From Pseudomonadota bacterium (GTDB lineage: Bacteria > Pseudomonadota > Alphaproteobacteria > Acetobacterales > Acetobacteraceae), in the NCBI GenBank assembly GCA_021845595.1, contig JAJZVV010000015.1:1-64000 (forward strand): DNA of 64,000 bases. Reading direction: 5' to 3'. Positions 61,342-64,000 of this stretch are shown one piece after another. Below the pieces are notes generated by a model, which was given only the letters and a program-made list of their open reading frames with translations, was not told the DNA's origin and made no database searches. Position 1 is the first letter of the stretch; every line of letters starts with the position of its first letter. A program made the position numbers and the translations under genes.

Positions 61342-62307
61342 ATGGCCGGCGAGACGAGGCGGCGGGTCGAGGTCAACGGGATCGGGCTGGCGCTGCGCGA
61401 GCAGGGCGCCGGGCCGCTGGTGCTGCTCTGCCATGGCTGGCCGGAGCTCTCGCTCTCCTGGCGCCACCAGCTCTGCGCCCTGGCCGAGGCCGGGTTCCGC
61501 GCCGTCGCCCCCGACATGCGCGGCTTCGGCGACAGCGACGCGCCCGCCGAGGCCGGCGCCTACACCATCTTCCACACCGTCGGCGACATGGTGGCCCTGC
61601 TCGCCGCGCTCGGCGAGACCCAGGCGGTGATCGTCGGCCATGACTGGGGCGCGCCGGTGGCGTGGACCGCGGCGCTGATGCGCCCGGACCTGTTCCGCGC
61701 CGTGGTCGGCATGAGCGTGCCGCACCGCCCCCGCAGCGCCCGCGAGCCGCTCAGCGCGCTGCGCGAGGGCGGGTTCGGGCGGCACTACTTCCTCCATTTC
61801 CAGACCCCGGGCGTAGCCGAGGCGGAATTCGAGCGCGACGTGGCGACGACGCTGCGCCGCGTTCTCTACGCTGCCTCGGGCGACGCGCCGATGGGCGGCG
61901 GCGGCGCGTTCCTCACCGCGGTGCCGGAAAGCGGGTTCCTCGCCGCCGCGCCGGAACCCCAGGCCCTGCCCGCCTGGCTCGACGAAGCGGTGCTCGACCA
62001 GTTCGTCGCCGCCTACCGGCGCACCGGGTTTCGCGGCGGACTCAACTGGTATCGCAATCTCTCCCGCAACTGGGAGCTCACCGCGCCGTTCCAGGGCGCG
62101 CTCATCCACCAGCCGGCGCTGTTCATCGCCGGCACGCGCGACCCGGTGATCCAGGGCCCGATCGGCGAACGCGCGCTGGCCGCCATGCCGGCTGCCGTGC
62201 CCGGCCTGCGCCGCCAGGTGCTGATCGAGGGCGCCGGCCACTGGATCCAGCAGGAGCGCGCGGCCGAGGTGAACGCGGCGCTGATCGGGTTCCTGCGCGA
62301 ACTCTGA
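61342..62307 (+). CDS. Epoxide hydrolase-like alpha/beta hydrolase
   Basis: This 321-residue protein has [13 protein letters not shown] (HGxP oxyanion motif) and the nucleophile Asp in [10 protein letters not shown]. The acid is probably Asp in GTRDPVI and the His lies in [10 protein letters not shown] Tyr pair in the cap region (YFLHFQTPG and LNWYRN) fits epoxide hydrolases, which open an epoxide with two tyrosines. Haloalkane dehalogenase is less likely. The start at 61342 follows ggggga. Confidence 0.9.
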   Translation: MAGETRRRVEVNGIGLALREQGAGPLVLLCHGWPELSLSWRHQLCALAEAGFRAVAPDMRGFGDSDAPAEAGAYTIFHTVGDMVALLAALGETQAVIVGHDWGAPVAWTAALMRPDLFRAVVGMSVPHRPRSAREPLSALREGGFGRHYFLHFQTPGVAEAEFERDVATTLRRVLYAASGDAPMGGGGAFLTAVPESGFLAAAPEPQALPAWLDEAVLDQFVAAYRRTGFRGGLNWYRNLSRNWELTAPFQGALIHQPALFIAGTRDPVIQGPIGERALAAMPAAVPGLRRQVLIEGAGHWIQQERAAEVNAALIGFLREL

Positions 62308-62430
62308 GCGTGATGACCGTAGGCGGAATCGCCGTAGGTCTGAATCACGCGATCAAACAGAGAGCATAGAGTGGGATGACTGAGCGAAAGCGATGTCATC
62401 CCACTCTGAGCTTCTCCAGTCGCGCCGGCG
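62308..62430. repeat. Palindromic intergenic element with terminator-like hairpin
   Basis: The convergent gap holds a perfect 13-bp stem (62368-62380 agagtgggatgac with 62395-62407 gtcatcccactct) around a 14-nt loop. Before it lies an imperfect palindrome (gcgtgatgacc to ggtctgaatcacgc, about 62307-62350). It should terminate both the hydrolase and livF transcripts. It differs in sequence from the four-copy repeat family. Confidence 0.75.
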
Positions 62431-63138
62431 TCAGACTTCCAGCCACTCCCGCCGCACCGCCTCGTTGGCGCGCAGGTCCGCCGGCGTGCCCTCGAACACC
62501 ATGCGGCCGTGGCCCATGACATAGAGCCGGTGGGCCACGTCCAGCGCGATGGCGAGTTTCTGCTCGACGAGCAGGATGGCGATGCCGCGCCCGGCGATCT
62601 CGCGCAGCAGTTCGCCGACCCGGGTGACCATCTGCGGCGCCAGCCCCTCGGTCGGCTCGTCGATCATGATCAGGTCGGGGTCGCCCATCAGCGTGCGGCA
62701 GATGGTGAGCATCTGCTGTTCGCCGCCGGAGAGCACGCCGGCGGCGGTGTCGGCGCGTTCCTGCAGGCGCGGGAAAAGCTGGTAGGTCTGCTCGAAGCCG
62801 AACCGCGGCGCGCGATTGCCGCGCTTGCGGCCGAGGATCAGGTTCTGCGCCACCGTCAGCGTCGGGAAAATGGCGCGATCCTCCGGCACGTAGCCGAGGC
62901 CGAGGCGGGCGATCTCGTATGGCTTGCGCCCGGCGATGCCGGCACCGCGGAAGGCGACGCTGCCCTGCGGCGGCACGTCGCCCATGATCGCCTTCAGCGT
63001 CGTCGACCGTCCGGCGCCGTTGCGCCCGAGGATGGCGACGATCTCGCCGGCCGCGACCTCGAGATCGACGCCGTGCAGGATGTGGCTCTTGCCGTAATAG
63101 GCGTGCAGATCGCGCACGCGGAGCAGCGGCTCGCTCAT
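62431..63138 (-). CDS. livF: Branched-chain amino acid-type ABC transporter ATPase LivF
   Basis: This 235-residue ATPase has Walker A as GRNGAGRST (Arg in place of Lys, seen in some LivF proteins), the signature LSGGEQQML, Walker B LIMIDEPTEGLAP and a His-loop equivalent as Gln in LLVEQKL. It pairs with LivG, overlapping it by 4 bp. The substrate need not be an amino acid, since the family also carries urea and amides. Confidence 0.94.
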   Translation of the reverse strand: MSEPLLRVRDLHAYYGKSHILHGVDLEVAAGEIVAILGRNGAGRSTTLKAIMGDVPPQGSVAFRGAGIAGRKPYEIARLGLGYVPEDRAIFPTLTVAQNLILGRKRGNRAPRFGFEQTYQLFPRLQERADTAAGVLSGGEQQMLTICRTLMGDPDLIMIDEPTEGLAPQMVTRVGELLREIAGRGIAILLVEQKLAIALDVAHRLYVMGHGRMVFEGTPADLRANEAVRREWLEV

Positions 63139-63896
63139 GACGGTGCCGCCACCGCGGTGCCGAGATAGGCCTCCTGCACTGCCGGGTTGGCGCGCACGCG
63201 CTCGGGCGTGTCGGAGGCAATGATCTGGCCGTAGACGAGAACGGAGATGCGGTCGGCGAGATCGAAGACCACGCCCATGTCGTGCTCGACCATCACCAGC
63301 GTGCGGCCCTCCGTCACCTTGCGGATCAGCGCCACCGCGTGCTCGGTCTCCGACCGGCTCATGCCCGCCGTCGGCTCGTCGAGCAGGACGACGTCGCCGC
63401 CGCCGACGATGGTGATGCCGATTTCCAGCGCCCGCTGCTCGGCATAGCTGAGCACGCCGGCCGGCAGATCCCGCCGGTCGATGAGGTTGATCTGTTCCAG
63501 CACCTCCTCGGTGCGCGCGGTGAGGTCCGCCAGCCCGTCGACGGCGCGCCACAGCGAGGTGCGATAGCCCATCGCCCACATCGCCGCGCAGCGCACGTTC
63601 TCGAACACGCTGAGGCGCGGGAAGATGTTGGTCACCTGGAAGCTGCGCGCGAGCCCGCGGCGGTTGATTTCGTATGGCGCGTGGCCGGTGATGTCGGCGC
63701 CGTGGAGCCGGATGTGGCCCGAACTCGGCGCGAAGCGACCGCTGATGAGATGGAACAGCGTCGATTTGCCGGCGCCGTTCGGCCCGATGACGGCATGCCG
63801 CTCGCCGGCGGCGATGGCGAGATCGACCCCGCGGATGATCGGCACGCGGCCGAAATTCTTGTGCAGCGCTTCGATTTCCAGAGCCTGCACGGTCAT
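63135..63896 (-). CDS. livG: Branched-chain amino acid-type ABC transporter ATPase LivG
   Basis: This 253-residue ATPase has Walker A GPNGAGKSTLFHLISG, the signature LSYAEQRALE, Walker B VVLLDEPTAGMS and the His loop MVEHDMGVVFDLADRI. The order permease-livG-livF on the minus strand is standard for the family. Its ATG overlaps the stop of the permease gene. Confidence 0.95.
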   Translation of the reverse strand: MTVQALEIEALHKNFGRVPIIRGVDLAIAAGERHAVIGPNGAGKSTLFHLISGRFAPSSGHIRLHGADITGHAPYEINRRGLARSFQVTNIFPRLSVFENVRCAAMWAMGYRTSLWRAVDGLADLTARTEEVLEQINLIDRRDLPAGVLSYAEQRALEIGITIVGGGDVVLLDEPTAGMSRSETEHAVALIRKVTEGRTLVMVEHDMGVVFDLADRISVLVYGQIIASDTPERVRANPAVQEAYLGTAVAAPS

Positions 63897-64000
63897 CGTC
63901 CGCGCCCCCGCCGCGCTTCGGCGAGCGTCGCCGCCCAGGCATTGCCGACGATCGGCAGCACGCGGCGGAACGCGACGAACCCCGGCACCGCGAGCAGCAC
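63893..64000 (-). CDS. C-terminal end of an ABC transporter permease (probably LivM), cut by the window edge
   Basis: The last 35 codons of an upstream ORF end at a TGA overlapping the livG start. The visible part is a hydrophobic stretch followed by LPIVGNAWAATLAEARRGRGR. Order of genes suggests LivM. The fragment is too short to prove the family. Confidence 0.55.
   Translation of the reverse strand: MLLAVPGFVAFRRVLPIVGNAWAATLAEARRGRGR

Overview
The window is high-GC alphaproteobacterial chromosome, most likely from Acetobacteraceae or a related Rhodospirillales/Acetobacterales lineage. Evidence for this is the short HPr kinase followed by rapZ, EIIA(Man), HPr and EI, the cell-cycle genes gcrA and cckA, an aa3-type cytochrome oxidase operon and a flgBC-fliEQR-flhB-cckA cluster. 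The placement is inferred from gene content; no rRNA or tRNA is present to confirm it.

Layout. 1-4.4 kb: a PEP-CTERM protein, an orphan branched-chain-type binding protein, a VOC protein and an alpha/beta hydrolase. 4.65-9.24 kb: a tight four-gene minus-strand operon of membrane and coiled-coil proteins (MotA/ZorA-like, a single-span partner, a von Willebrand A-like protein and a four-span coiled-coil protein). It is bordered by a palindromic repeat on one side and a gene-free 480-bp stretch on the other, and is the best candidate for an undescribed system. 9.7-17.7 kb: a second PEP-CTERM protein, a Tim44-like protein, pmbA/tldE, an M16 peptidase, thrC, an M32 carboxypeptidase and SURF1. 17.7-22.8 kb: cytochrome oxidase genes (ctaC, ctaD, ctaB, a 50-residue CoxF-like protein, ctaE, DUF983, surf1) without ctaG. 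22.9-30.9 kb: a PmtA-like methyltransferase, EamA transporter, cspA, gcrA, tatA, a CHAP lipoprotein, a CoA-transferase, DUF302, an SDR protein, RidA and an enoyl-CoA hydratase. 31-35 kb: the regulatory PTS operon. 35-41.5 kb: queC, a MoeB/ThiF protein, DsrE, an SH3 protein, a three-ORF cobalt nitrile-hydratase-type enzyme, a double methyltransferase and vapBC. 42.2-48.4 kb: an OtnK-type kinase with an unknown protein and an MFS carrier, then class III PHA synthase phaE-phaC and a hydrolase. 48.5-53.5 kb: flagellar genes and cckA. 53.9-64 kb: a small internally duplicated protein, a retropepsin-like lipoprotein, CopD-like and ParA-like proteins, NAD(P)HX repair, malonyl-CoA decarboxylase, ilvD, an epoxide hydrolase and livF-livG with the end of a permease gene.

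A composite palindromic repeat of about 130 bp (two bulged hairpins separated by about 10 bp) occurs four times, at 1, 4267, 42099 and 59398, with a diverged single hairpin at 54293. Two copies 55 kb apart are identical over 128 bp. The inner stem changes sequence between copies while staying paired. Two copies supply the stop codon of the adjacent gene. Short 12- or 15-bp tandem repeats also recur in and around several genes. No rRNA, tRNA, CRISPR array or complete insertion sequence was found.
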